The notes: generated by a model not told the origin, from the letters alone. A stretch of DNA of 64,000 bases from DASRHY01 sp046765875 (GCA_046765875.1 JBKPSJ010000027.1:1-64000), one strand, 5' to 3'. Counted from the first letter of the stretch, positions 44,213-52,511 are shown. Numbers and translations are program-made.

Positions 44213-44571
44213 GGTGACGGGAATTCGGTTGGCCTGGGCAACGTTCGGATCTGTCGTGAGCTTCGTGTTGACGTTCGGGCTGTTCGCGGACCCATCGGCC
44301 TTCGGCCGGTCGGGCGTTGATGCCTGGGCGCCCACGGATGCGCTTCTCACCTGCACCGGCGCGCGACGCTGACCCTCCTCCTGCTCCAGCAGGACCGACG
44401 GAGGAGGGTGGCCTGAGCTCCGGCCTCCTCCTTGAGCGGCGGCCGGATCGCGCGGTCCTGGCGCGGAATCCCTTCACCGGACCCAGCGGTTGGCACCCGC
44501 CCGCGCACGTCGTACGCCACGACAACACGTTGCTACGAGCAACGGAACCATGCAGGAGAGAGACAAGGAGT
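44213..44571 (+). promoter_or_regulatory. Long structured leader region before the EF-Tu paralogue
   Basis: No supported gene in 359 bases. TTGACG at 44268-44273 could be a -35, with only a poor -10 17 bp on. CCTCCTCC occurs at 44374-44381 and 44424-44431, and GGAGGAGG at 44400-44407 can pair with either, giving two exclusive hairpins (10-bp stem 44372-44381/44400-44409, or GGAGG/CCTCC plus GGCC/GGCC). GGAGGAGG is followed by GTG GCC TGA, a start-stop mini-ORF. A 7-bp hairpin (44528-44544) lies 27 nt before the start. Confidence 0.5.
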
Positions 44572-45759
44572 ATGGCCAAGAGCCTTTACGTGCGGACCAA
44601 GCCGCACCTCAACATCGGGACGATGGGTCACGTCGACCACGGCAAGACCACGCTGACCGCGGCGATCACCAAGGTGCTCGCCGAGGCCGACCCCGTGCAC
44701 AACCGGTTCGTCGCCTTCGACGGTATCGACCGGGCGCCGGAGGAGGTCCAGCGCGGTATCACCATCAACATCTCGCACGTCGAGTACGAGACGGCGACCC
44801 GGCACTACGCGCACGTCGACATGCCCGGGCACGCGGACTACGTGAAGAACATGATCACGGGTGCGGCCCAGGTCGACGCCGCGATCCTGGTCGTGTCCGC
44901 GCAGGACGGCGCGATGCCGCAGACGCGTGAGCACGTGCTGCTCGCGCGCCGGGTGGGTGTGCCGTACCTGGTGGTCGCGATGAACAAGGCCGACGCCGTC
45001 CACGACCCCGAGATCCTCGACCTGGTCGAGCTCGAGGTCCGCGAGCTGCTGAGCGAGTACGGGTTCCCCGGCGGCGAGGCGCCCGTGGTCCGCGTCTCGG
45101 CGCTCAGGGCGCTCGAGGGTGACCCGCGCTGGGTCGCGTCGATCGTGGAGCTGCTGGCCGCGGTCGATGACTACGTACCGGTGCCCGACCGCGAGCTCGG
45201 CGAGCCGTTCCTGATGCCGATCGAGAATGTGCTCACCATCAGCGGCCGCGGCACGGTCGTCACCGGTGCGGTCGAGCGCGGTTCGCTGCGGGTCGGCGAC
45301 GCGGTCGAGGTGGTCGGTCTCGGGCCGACGGCGGCCAGCGTGGCCACCGGGCTGGAGACGTTCGGCAAGTCGCTGGAGCGGGCCGAGGCCGGTGACAACG
45401 CGGCGGTGCTGCTGCGCGGTGTCCGGCGCGACGAGATCCGTCGCGGTCAGGTGCTGGCGCTGCCGGGCACGGTCACGCCGCACCGGCGGTTCCGGGCCAT
45501 GCTGCACGCGCTGACCACGGCCGAGGGCGGGCGGCACACGCCGTTCGCAGCGGACTACCGGCCGCAGTTCTACTTCCGTACCACCGATGTGTCCGGTGGC
45601 ATCGACCTCGGCGGTACGCCGCTGGTGATGCCGGGTGACACGGTGGATCTGACGGTGGAGCTGGGCAAGCCGATCGCGATGGAGACCGGCCTCGGCTTCG
45701 CGGTCCGCGAGGGCGGCAAGACCGTCGCCGCGGGCACCGTGACCGAACTGCTCGACTAG
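44572..45759 (+). CDS. tuf: Divergent elongation factor Tu paralogue
   Basis: EF-Tu delivers aminoacyl-tRNA to the ribosome. The 395-residue protein has the G1 loop GHVDHGKT (19-26), RGITI (61-65), DMPGH (83-87) where DCPGH is normal, NKAD (138-141) and all three domains. It is clearly diverged from housekeeping EF-Tu: Arg127 replaces the Gln at E. coli position 124, and Ala233 replaces Arg230, both known sites of elfamycin or pulvomycin resistance. It is not next to fusA/rpsG but follows a toxin-antitoxin pair, so it is probably a second, conditionally used copy like Streptomyces tuf3. AAGGAG precedes the ATG; a double hairpin follows. Confidence 0.93.
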   Translation: MAKSLYVRTKPHLNIGTMGHVDHGKTTLTAAITKVLAEADPVHNRFVAFDGIDRAPEEVQRGITINISHVEYETATRHYAHVDMPGHADYVKNMITGAAQVDAAILVVSAQDGAMPQTREHVLLARRVGVPYLVVAMNKADAVHDPEILDLVELEVRELLSEYGFPGGEAPVVRVSALRALEGDPRWVASIVELLAAVDDYVPVPDRELGEPFLMPIENVLTISGRGTVVTGAVERGSLRVGDAVEVVGLGPTAASVATGLETFGKSLERAEAGDNAAVLLRGVRRDEIRRGQVLALPGTVTPHRRFRAMLHALTTAEGGRHTPFAADYRPQFYFRTTDVSGGIDLGGTPLVMPGDTVDLTVELGKPIAMETGLGFAVREGGKTVAAGTVTELLD

Positions 45760-45812
45760 GGCGTGTCAGACACGCCTAGCTGACACGGCGCCCGGAGGGT
45801 TACTCCGGGCGC
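45760..45812. terminator. Double hairpin terminator between convergent genes
   Basis: A palindrome GGCGTGTC/GACACGCC (45760-45776) is followed by a perfect 10-bp stem GCGCCCGGAG/CTCCGGGCGC (45788-45812) with a 5-nt loop. It separates tuf from the kinase gene, which stops at 45816. Confidence 0.75.
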
Positions 45813-45815
45813 TGT

Positions 45816-47633
45816 TCAGTTGACGAACGGTATGTCGATGTGCGGAAAGTCCGGCAGGTGCGGCAGCTGCGGAGTGCTCGGAAGCTGGCTGCGGTCGAAC
45901 GGGTCACTGAGCGGGGTCCAGGTGGTGTCGACCCCGGTGGCGACCAGGTATACGCACACCAGCGCGACCGACAGCAGCGAGGCCACCACGATCGCGCGCA
46001 GCCAGACCGGCCGTACCGCGACCCGGGCGATCGAATGCGAGCCGCGGCGCAGCGACGAGCCGCCCGGACCCCACCACGCCGTCAGGAGTCCGATGAACGC
46101 GCCGACGCCGGACGCGACGGCGACCAGCGGCTGCCAGTCCAGCCCGTACAGCGCGACGCCGCCGACAGCCGCGAAGCCGCCGGTGACGGCGCCCATGAAC
46201 AGCGGCAGGATCAGGCACGGGATGGTGATCAGCATCGAGGTGGCCAGGTGGACCGGGCTGGCCAGCGTCGCCACCCAGCCGTCGGACCGGCCACGCCCGC
46301 CACGGGTCTGGCGACGCCGCAGCAGCGTCGTGCTGGTGCGGTCGACCAACCGGGCGACCACGATCAGCAGCCCGGTGACGATGCATGCGAGCACCGGCGC
46401 CACTGCGGCGAAGGCGGCCAGCGCGAGGAGCAACGAGAACAGCGTGCCGGCCCGGCTCGACGTCACCGCCGCCTTGGCCTGCTGTGCCTGGGCTGGAGCG
46501 GGCGGCACCTGGTAGTTCTGCGGATAGCCCGGTGCCGGCTGCTGGTAGGCAACAGGTTGGTACGCGCCGGGCTGATACGCCTGCTGCTGGTGCAGCCCGG
46601 CGTGGTACGCCGCCGCCCGATCGGCCTTTCCGGCCGGCTTTGGCGTGCGCTTGGGGATCAGTGGCGGAATCAGCGCAGCCACCTGCTCCGGCGTCGGGCC
46701 GGTGTCGGCAGGCAGCTGCTTGGTCCCGTCGGCCGGCATTACGCGAGTCCTATCCGGCCGCATGGTCGGCGACATCACCGTCGGCGACTCGCGCGGGACG
46801 AACGCGATGCGGCCCTCGGAGTACCGGTCCAGGCCGCGCAGGATCTCCTCGGCCGTCGGCCGCTGCGCGCGGTCCGGCGACAACGATGCGGCCAGCAGCG
46901 GCGCCAGCCGCGGGTCGATGCCCTCGAGGTCGGCCTCGCCGCTGCGGACCCGGGCCAGGACGGCCTCGAACGGTCCGGTGCCGAACGGGCGCCGGCCGGT
47001 GGCGGCGAACGTCACGGTGGCCGCCCAGCCCCACCAGTCTGTGGAGGCGGCGACCGGCTCACCCGCGACCAGTTCGGGTGCGATGTAGCCGGGCGTGCCG
47101 ATCACCAGACCCGTCGCGGTGATCCGCAGGTCGTCGGCCGCCTGGGCGATGCCGAAGTCGATGATGACCGGGCGCTCGTCGTACATGAGCACGTTGCCGG
47201 GCTTGAGGTCGCGGTGCACGACGCCGACGGCGTGGATCGCCTGCAGCGACTCGGCCAGGCAGCCGGCTGTCATCAGCAGCCTGCGCGGTGTCAGCGGCCC
47301 CCGTTCCTCGACCAACTCGTCGAGTTGCGGTCCGGGCACGTACCGCGTCACCAGGTACGGCCGGTCGCCGTGCAGGTCGTGGTCCAGAACGCCGGCGACA
47401 CCTGGGTGCGAGATCCGCTGCAGCGTCGAGACCTCGCGCTCCAGCCGAGCCCGGGCGGTCGGATCGTGCGCGACGTGCGGACGCAGCACCTTGACCGCGA
47501 CCCGCTCGTCGTCCGGTCCGGTGCCGAGGTAGACGACGCCCATACCGCCCTGCCCGAGTCGCCGTACGAGCCGGTAGGGACCCAGCTGTTCGGCAACCGG
47601 CGCCTGCTCGATCGTCGGCTCCCCCAGGGACAT
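45816..47633 (-). CDS. Membrane Ser/Thr protein kinase
   Basis: A 605-residue Hanks-type kinase. Catalytic features are GQGGMGVVY (27-35), Lys48 (VAVKVL), HRDLKPGN (Asp142) and DFG (159-161), then APE-like GYIAPELV. A Pro/Gln/Tyr-rich linker (about 300-395) leads to four to five membrane helices (about 400-560) and a Pro-rich C-terminal tail. PASTA sensor domains are absent, so signal input is unclear. TACGGT lies 7 nt before the ATG. An iron-box-like palindrome lies about 90 bp upstream of the start. Confidence 0.92.
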   Translation of the reverse strand: MSLGEPTIEQAPVAEQLGPYRLVRRLGQGGMGVVYLGTGPDDERVAVKVLRPHVAHDPTARARLEREVSTLQRISHPGVAGVLDHDLHGDRPYLVTRYVPGPQLDELVEERGPLTPRRLLMTAGCLAESLQAIHAVGVVHRDLKPGNVLMYDERPVIIDFGIAQAADDLRITATGLVIGTPGYIAPELVAGEPVAASTDWWGWAATVTFAATGRRPFGTGPFEAVLARVRSGEADLEGIDPRLAPLLAASLSPDRAQRPTAEEILRGLDRYSEGRIAFVPRESPTVMSPTMRPDRTRVMPADGTKQLPADTGPTPEQVAALIPPLIPKRTPKPAGKADRAAAYHAGLHQQQAYQPGAYQPVAYQQPAPGYPQNYQVPPAPAQAQQAKAAVTSSRAGTLFSLLLALAAFAAVAPVLACIVTGLLIVVARLVDRTSTTLLRRRQTRGGRGRSDGWVATLASPVHLATSMLITIPCLILPLFMGAVTGGFAAVGGVALYGLDWQPLVAVASGVGAFIGLLTAWWGPGGSSLRRGSHSIARVAVRPVWLRAIVVASLLSVALVCVYLVATGVDTTWTPLSDPFDRSQLPSTPQLPHLPDFPHIDIPFVN

Positions 47634-47640
47634 GCCATCT

Positions 47641-47646
47641 ACCGTA
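47641..47646 (-). promoter_or_regulatory. -10 element TACGGT of the kinase gene
   Basis: On the minus strand TACGGT ends 7 nt before the kinase ATG, fitting a leaderless promoter. Just upstream GGCAGG/CCTGCC (47653-47671) forms a small inverted repeat. Confidence 0.45.
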
Positions 47647-47721
47647 CGTGCTGGCAGGGCTAGCGCCTGCCCGCTCAGGTTTCGATCACATCAAGGCCCA
47701 AGAGCCGCGCTGCTTCTGGCA

Positions 47722-47740
47722 TCAGGTAAGGCTTACCTAA
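47722..47740. promoter_or_regulatory. DtxR/IdeR-type iron box
   Basis: TCAGGTAAGGCTTACCTAA matches 16 of 19 positions of the IdeR/DmdR consensus TTAGGTTAGGCTAACCTAA, with a perfect 15-bp core AGGTAAG-G-CTTACCT. It overlaps the stop codon of the upstream membrane-protein gene and lies about 90 bp before the kinase start. Confidence 0.6.
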
Positions 47741-48344
47741 TCGAATCCGATGTCCAACGCCGCCGCAGTCGATAGACGACCAGACCGGCGGCCAGGGCGC
47801 CGAGCGTGCCGAGGGTCAGGTCGCCGAGGGTGTCGGTGTACGCCGTCTGCAGTTCCTCCGAGTGCCGGATGAACGCCCAGTACTCGCCGACCTCCCAGAT
47901 CACCGCGGCCGTGCTGCCGAAGCCGAGCGCGAACATCACGGTCAGCCCGCGCGAGGTCGCACTCGGGGTGAACGCGATCAGCACACCCGCGGTCAGCAGA
48001 CCCCAAAGCACGAAATGCATCAGGTCGTCCCACCACCACACCGTGTCGAACAGGTCCAGCCGGTTGCCGGCCAGATCGACCAGCCAGGGCAATGTGATGA
48101 GCAGGTCCGCCAGCCAGGGAAACGCCTGCCGGCCCCGGCGGGCGACGTACCAGTAGACCGGGAGCGCCATCGCCCCGATCGGGTACACCACCAGCCGGGC
48201 GCCGGTGGCCTTGCCCTTGATGCCGCTGAGATCCGGCCAGATCAATGCCGAGAGCAACAACGCGAACAGCAGCAGTTTCGCCGCCACGTCGGCGATGACG
48301 ACCGCACGCGCTCCCGGGGCCCGAACGGCATCAGCAGTGGTCAT
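47733..48344 (-). CDS. DUF2238/YjdF-like membrane protein
   Basis: The 203-residue protein has about five membrane helices. DTVWWWDDLMHFVLWGLLTAG and STAAVIWEVGEYWAFI...AYTDTLGDLTLGTLGA are the conserved acidic/His segments of the YjdF/DUF2238 family, whose role is unknown. AGGAGC precedes the ATG. Confidence 0.75.
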   Translation of the reverse strand: MTTADAVRAPGARAVVIADVAAKLLLFALLLSALIWPDLSGIKGKATGARLVVYPIGAMALPVYWYVARRGRQAFPWLADLLITLPWLVDLAGNRLDLFDTVWWWDDLMHFVLWGLLTAGVLIAFTPSATSRGLTVMFALGFGSTAAVIWEVGEYWAFIRHSEELQTAYTDTLGDLTLGTLGALAAGLVVYRLRRRWTSDSIR

Positions 48345-48399
48345 GCTCCTAGTGAGCCAGAAACTCCAGCCGTTCGGATGAGTATTCCTACGCTGATTC

Positions 48400-48771
48400 T
48401 CAGTTCACGGAGATCAGGTCGACCACGAAGATCAGCGTCTCGCCCGGCTCGATCACACCACCCGCGCCGCGGTCGCCGTAAGCGAGGTGCGGCGGGATGA
48501 CCAGCTTGCGCCGGCCGCCGATCTTCATCCCCTCCACGCCGGCGTCCCAGCCCTGGATCACCTGGCCGGCGCCGAGCTGGAAAGCCAGCGGGGTACCGCG
48601 GTTGTAAGACGCGTCGAACTCCTCGCCGGTCGAGTGCGCGACGCCGACGTAGTGGACGTTCACCCGCGATCCGGCGGTCGCCTCATCCCCGTCGCCGACG
48701 GTGATGTCGGTGATCTCGAGGTCGCTCGGTGGCGGCCCGTCCGGAAAGTCGATCTCAGGCTTCTCAGTCAT
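48400..48771 (-). CDS. FKBP-type peptidyl-prolyl isomerase
   Basis: A 123-residue single-domain FKBP, probably cytoplasmic (no signal peptide). Hallmarks are VNVHYVGVAHSTGEEFDASY, the VIQGWDAGVEGMKIGGRRKLVIPPHLAYGDRG run (Trp, Tyr of the active site) and LIFVVDLISV at the end. TAGGGT (48778-48783 complement) lies 6 nt before the ATG. Divergent from purD. Confidence 0.95.
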   Translation of the reverse strand: MTEKPEIDFPDGPPPSDLEITDITVGDGDEATAGSRVNVHYVGVAHSTGEEFDASYNRGTPLAFQLGAGQVIQGWDAGVEGMKIGGRRKLVIPPHLAYGDRGAGGVIEPGETLIFVVDLISVN

Positions 48772-48777
48772 TCCACG

Positions 48778-48826
48778 ACCCTAACCTCCGGTCGAGCGGT
48801 CGTGTCCCGGTGGCTGCCGATAGGCT
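48778..48826. promoter_or_regulatory. Divergent leaderless promoters of the FKBP gene and purD
   Basis: Minus strand TAGGGT at 48778-48783, 6 nt before the FKBP ATG. Plus strand TAGGCT at 48821-48826, 8 nt before the purD GTG. No ribosome sites in either gap. Confidence 0.5.
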
Positions 48827-48834
48827 CGGGGGCC

Positions 48835-50091
48835 GTGAAGGTTCTGGTGCTGGGGACCGGGGGGCGGGAGCACGCACTGGCCTGGGCTTTGACCCGCGAC
48901 CCCGACGTCGAGCAGGTGTACGCGGCGCCGGGCAATCCGGGCATCGCCGCGGTGGCAGAGTGCCGGCCGGTGAATATGGCCGACAACGGCGCCGTCGTCG
49001 CGCTGGCGCGTGAACTCGGTGTTGACCTGGTGGTGGTCGGGCCCGAGGCGCCGCTGGTCGCCGGGGTTGCCGATCCGTTGCGCGAGGCCGGGTTCGCGGT
49101 GTTCGGCCCGTCCGCGCAGGCCGCCCGGATCGAGGGCTCGAAGGCGTTCGCCAAGGACGTGATGGCCGCCGCTGAGGTGCCGACCGGCCGGGCGTACGTG
49201 TGCACGACTCCGGAACAGGCCGCCGCGGCGATCGACGCGTTCGGCGCGCCGTACGTCGTCAAGGACGACGGGCTGGCCGCCGGCAAAGGCGTAGTGGTGA
49301 CCGCAGACCGCGACGTCGCGCTGGCGCATGCGGCGCGTTGCGAGCAGGTACTGGTCGAGGAATACCTGGACGGCCCGGAGGTCTCGCTGTTCGCGATCAC
49401 CGACGGCACCACAGTCGTACCCCTGCAGCCGGCCCAGGACTTCAAACGACTCCAGGACGACGACGAGGGACCGAACACCGGTGGGATGGGTGCGTACACA
49501 CCGTTGCCCTGGGCACCCGATGGGCTGCTCGACGAGATCGTCGACCGCGTCCTGCAGCCGACGGTCGACGAACTGCGTCGGCGCGGCACCCCGTTCGTGG
49601 GTCTCCTGTACGCCGGGCTGGCGATCACCTCCCGCGGCCTGCGGGTGATCGAGTTCAACTGCCGGTTCGGCGATCCCGAGACGCAGGCGCTGCTGCCGAT
49701 GCTGCAGTCGCCGCTCGGCTCGTTGTTGTACGCGGCGGCGACCGGCAAGCTCGACGAGTTCGGCAAGCTGCACTGGCACCACGGTGCGGCGGTCACCGTC
49801 GTCGTGGCGGCGCAGAACTATCCGGCAAAGCCGCGCGGCGGCGACGTGATCACCGGCATCGACGAAGCGGTCAAGTCCGAGGACGTGCAGGTCTTTCACG
49901 CCGGCACCTCCGCCGACGGGGACCGGCTGGTCACGTCGGGTGGGCGCGTACTCGCCGTCACCGCAGTCAGTGAGGACCTCGAGCCCGCTCGGCGCAAGGC
50001 CTACGCGGCGGTCGACCTCATCTCGATCGACGGCTCGCAGCATCGCACCGACATCGCCGCGAAGGCCGCCCGCGGCGAGATCAGGGTCTGA
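48835..50091 (+). CDS. purD: Phosphoribosylamine-glycine ligase (GARS)
   Basis: PurD joins phosphoribosylamine and glycine with ATP in purine synthesis. The 418-residue ATP-grasp enzyme begins KVLVLGTGGREHALAWAL and contains VVGPEAPLVAG, VVKDDGLAAGKGV, EEYLDGPEVSLFA, GPNTGGMGAYTPLP and EFNCRFGDPETQA. GTG start fixed by the -10 at 8 nt. Confidence 0.97.
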   Translation: MKVLVLGTGGREHALAWALTRDPDVEQVYAAPGNPGIAAVAECRPVNMADNGAVVALARELGVDLVVVGPEAPLVAGVADPLREAGFAVFGPSAQAARIEGSKAFAKDVMAAAEVPTGRAYVCTTPEQAAAAIDAFGAPYVVKDDGLAAGKGVVVTADRDVALAHAARCEQVLVEEYLDGPEVSLFAITDGTTVVPLQPAQDFKRLQDDDEGPNTGGMGAYTPLPWAPDGLLDEIVDRVLQPTVDELRRRGTPFVGLLYAGLAITSRGLRVIEFNCRFGDPETQALLPMLQSPLGSLLYAAATGKLDEFGKLHWHHGAAVTVVVAAQNYPAKPRGGDVITGIDEAVKSEDVQVFHAGTSADGDRLVTSGGRVLAVTAVSEDLEPARRKAYAAVDLISIDGSQHRTDIAAKAARGEIRV

Positions 50092-50128
50092 CACGGTTCC
50101 AACCTGCCGTTGGGGATCATCGTCTGAG

Positions 50129-50254
50129 GTGGTGTTACGACAGCGCGAGGTGCTCGTGGCGCGGCGCGATGACGACGCGTACGTCGAGTTCGTGACCGTC
50201 GCCGGCCGCGGACTGCTGCGCACGCTTTCGGGGACAATGGGTGCGTGCCTGTGA
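50129..50254 (+). pseudogene. Probable N-terminal remnant of a SigE-family sigma factor
   Basis: From GTG 50129 a 41-codon frame reads VVLRQREVLVARRDDDAYVE then FVTVAGRGLLRTLSG before a TGA at 50252. The ARRDDDAYVEFVTVAGRGLLRT stretch resembles the first helices of actinobacterial SigE-type ECF factors, which would be followed by a LLTGD segment that is missing here. The end overlaps the purB start and its -10, so the rest has been lost. Assignment is by pattern only. Confidence 0.4.
50233..50238 (+). promoter_or_regulatory. -10 element GACAAT of purB
   Basis: GACAAT ends 6 nt before GTG 50245, inside the sigma-factor-like remnant; leaderless arrangement. Confidence 0.5.
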
Positions 50255-51663
50255 TCCCCGACGTCCTCGCCTCGCGGTACGCCAGTCCCGAAATGGTGCG
50301 GCTGTGGTCCGCCCAGCACAAGATCGTGCTCGAGCGCCGGTTGTGGCTCGCCGTTCTGGCCGCACAGCGTGAGCTCGGCGTCGAGATTCCGGACGGAGTC
50401 ATCGAGGACTACCAGCGTGTCGTCGACGACGTCGACCTGGAGTCGATCGCGGCCCGCGAACGGGTCATCCGGCACGACGTCAAGGCGCGGATCGAGGAGT
50501 TCAACGCGCTCGCCGGGCACGAGCACGTCCACAAGGGCATGACCAGCCGCGACCTGACCGAGAACGTTGAGCAGCTACAGATACATAGCGCGTTGGAACT
50601 CGTGCGCGACCGGGCAGTCGCTACGGCGGTCAGGCTCGGTGCCCTCGCCGCCGAGCACGCCGAGTTGGTGATCACCGGCCGGTCCCACAACGTGGCCGCG
50701 CAGGCCACCACGCTCGGCAAGCGGTTCGCCTCGGCCGCCGAGGAACTGCTGATCGCGATCGAGCGGGTCGAGGAACTAATCGAGCGCTACCCGTTGCGCG
50801 GGATCAAGGGCCCGGTCGGTACGGCGCAAGACATGCTCGACCTGCTCGGCTCACCCGACAAGCTCGCCGATCTGGAACGACGAGTGGCTACGCACCTGGG
50901 CTTCAGCCGGGTGCTGACCAGCGTCGGGCAGGTGTACCCACGCTCGCAGGACTTCGAGGTCGTGACGGCACTGGTCCAGTTGGCGGCCGGCCCGTCCAGC
51001 CTGGCCAAGACCATCCGGCTGATGGCCGGGCACGAGCTGGTGACCGAGGGTTTCAAGGAGGGCCAGGTCGGCTCGTCGGCGATGCCGCACAAGATGAACA
51101 CCCGGTCCTGCGAACGGGTGAACGGGCTGGCGGTGGTGCTGCGCGGCTACGCGTCGATGACCGGTGAGCTGGCCGGCGACCAGTGGAACGAGGGCGACGT
51201 GTCCTGCTCGGTGGTCCGCCGGGTCGCGCTGCCGGACTCGTTCTTCGCGCTGGACGGCTTGTTCGAGACGTTCCTGACCGTGCTGGACGAGTTCGGCGTG
51301 TTCCGGGTGGTGGTGGCGCGCGAGCTCGACCGGTACCTGCCCTTCTTGACCACGACGAAGGTGCTGATGGCCGCGGTGAAGAACGGCGTCGGCCGGGAGA
51401 CCGCGCACGAGGTGATCAAGCAGCACGCGGTGCAGCTCGCCCTCGACCTGCGCAAGCGGCAGTCCGGCAACGACCTGTTCCACCGGCTCGGCGAGGACGG
51501 CCGGCTCGGGCTGACCGAGGCGCAGATCGTCGCGTCCGTCGGCGAGCCGCTGTCGTTCACCGGTGCGGCAGTTGCTCAGGTCAACGAGGTCGCACACCGG
51601 GTGGAGGAACTGGCCAAGCGATACCCGGAGGCCGCGGCGTACGCACCCGGCGAGATCCTTTAG
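50245..51663 (+). CDS. purB: Adenylosuccinate lyase
   Basis: PurB cleaves SAICAR and adenylosuccinate, releasing fumarate. The 472-residue fumarase/aspartase-superfamily protein has HVHKGMTSRDLTEN, ITGRSHNVAAQATTLGKR (catalytic His) and the signature GSSAMPHKMNTRSCER (catalytic Ser loop). Length is usual for this subgroup. A GNRA-loop terminator follows. Gene order purD-purB is close to that of many actinobacteria. Confidence 0.96.
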   Translation: MPVIPDVLASRYASPEMVRLWSAQHKIVLERRLWLAVLAAQRELGVEIPDGVIEDYQRVVDDVDLESIAARERVIRHDVKARIEEFNALAGHEHVHKGMTSRDLTENVEQLQIHSALELVRDRAVATAVRLGALAAEHAELVITGRSHNVAAQATTLGKRFASAAEELLIAIERVEELIERYPLRGIKGPVGTAQDMLDLLGSPDKLADLERRVATHLGFSRVLTSVGQVYPRSQDFEVVTALVQLAAGPSSLAKTIRLMAGHELVTEGFKEGQVGSSAMPHKMNTRSCERVNGLAVVLRGYASMTGELAGDQWNEGDVSCSVVRRVALPDSFFALDGLFETFLTVLDEFGVFRVVVARELDRYLPFLTTTKVLMAAVKNGVGRETAHEVIKQHAVQLALDLRKRQSGNDLFHRLGEDGRLGLTEAQIVASVGEPLSFTGAAVAQVNEVAHRVEELAKRYPEAAAYAPGEIL

Positions 51664-51670
51664 CGAGGTA

Positions 51671-51696
51671 GTGCCGGCGGTGCGAACCGCCGGCAC
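51671..51696. terminator. GNRA-loop hairpin terminator
   Basis: GTGCCGGCGGT and ACCGCCGGCAC form a perfect 11-bp stem with a GCGA tetraloop between convergent purB and the secreted-protein gene. Confidence 0.75.
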
Positions 51697-51704
51697 AATC
51701 GATC

Positions 51705-52511
51705 TCACTTGCCGCGAAGGATGACCACACGCTCGTCGAAGTCGACTCCGCAGTCGAAGATGCCGCAGGCGAAGCCGAACGAGACGGTCGCGGCCTTACC
51801 ACCGGCGAACTTGCCGTTGAAGGCCGGCACGGTGGCGCTGAACGGCCGCGAAGTGCCGTCGCATTGCACCTCGACTTCGGTGGCCCCCGAGACCGTGCCG
51901 CGCCCGACCCGCTGGTCGACCTGGACGTCGACGGCCGCGAACAGTGCGGTGCTGTCACAGGTGACGGTGCCGAAGATGGTGGCCGAGCCGTCCCTGTTGT
52001 GGACACCCGATGTGACGGCGATGTCGATCGTCGGCGTCGGCGGAGCCTGGTCGACGTTGAGCCGCATCGTGCCGCCGTTACCCGCGCCGTCGGACTGGTC
52101 GTCGATCACGATGATGGAGTAGGTCTGACCGGCGACGGCTTGCCACGCGGTCGCACCGGGCGCGCAGGCCTCGACGATGAAACTGCCGGGGCTGCCGGTG
52201 GCGACGAACACGCCCGCCGAGTAGTCCGATCCCGAGACGTCGGCCACCAGCGTGGCGTCGGCGGTCGCGGTGACCTCGTACCAGACACTCGCGTCCATCG
52301 CCGGCGCGCCGCAGACCGCGTTGAGCTCGGTGTCGTCGGCGTCCGTGGTGGCCTGCGAGGTGTCCTGGGTGGTGCTGAACGGCAGCGCGCCGATCGTGAT
52401 CCGGCCCCCGAACGTGTCGTTGGCCGGCGGTGCCGCGGCGGCGGTGCCGGCGGTGGCGGCGAACGTCGCCAACACGATGGCGACGAGGGCGGCCGGACGG
52501 ACGAATCTCAT
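51705..52511 (-). CDS. Secreted protein with DUF6299-like C-terminus
   Basis: The 268-residue protein has a Sec signal peptide (1-27, ending GTAAAAPPAND). The first domain (PPANDTFGGRITIGALPFS...) matches the PPANDxFAxA pre-domains of actinobacterial exported proteins; the second (IDIAVTSGVHNRDGSATIFGTVTCD) resembles DUF6299 with paired cysteines. Probably an extracellular beta-sandwich protein of unknown role. GGGGG precedes the ATG. Confidence 0.75.
   Translation of the reverse strand: MRFVRPAALVAIVLATFAATAGTAAAAPPANDTFGGRITIGALPFSTTQDTSQATTDADDTELNAVCGAPAMDASVWYEVTATADATLVADVSGSDYSAGVFVATGSPGSFIVEACAPGATAWQAVAGQTYSIIVIDDQSDGAGNGGTMRLNVDQAPPTPTIDIAVTSGVHNRDGSATIFGTVTCDSTALFAAVDVQVDQRVGRGTVSGATEVEVQCDGTSRPFSATVPAFNGKFAGGKAATVSFGFACGIFDCGVDFDERVVILRGK

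Noticed and set aside
44317..44571. 85-codon N-terminal extension of EF-Tu
   Set aside because: EF-Tu starts at MAKSLYVRTK with AAGGAG before it; the extension is low-complexity leader sequence.
45840..47663. 607-codon plus-strand frame across the kinase gene
   Set aside because: Arg/Gln/Gly-rich shadow of the kinase, which has all catalytic motifs on the minus strand.
48781..50532. 583-codon minus-strand frame across purD and the purB start
   Set aside because: Shadow of purD; crosses promoter and gene boundaries of real genes.
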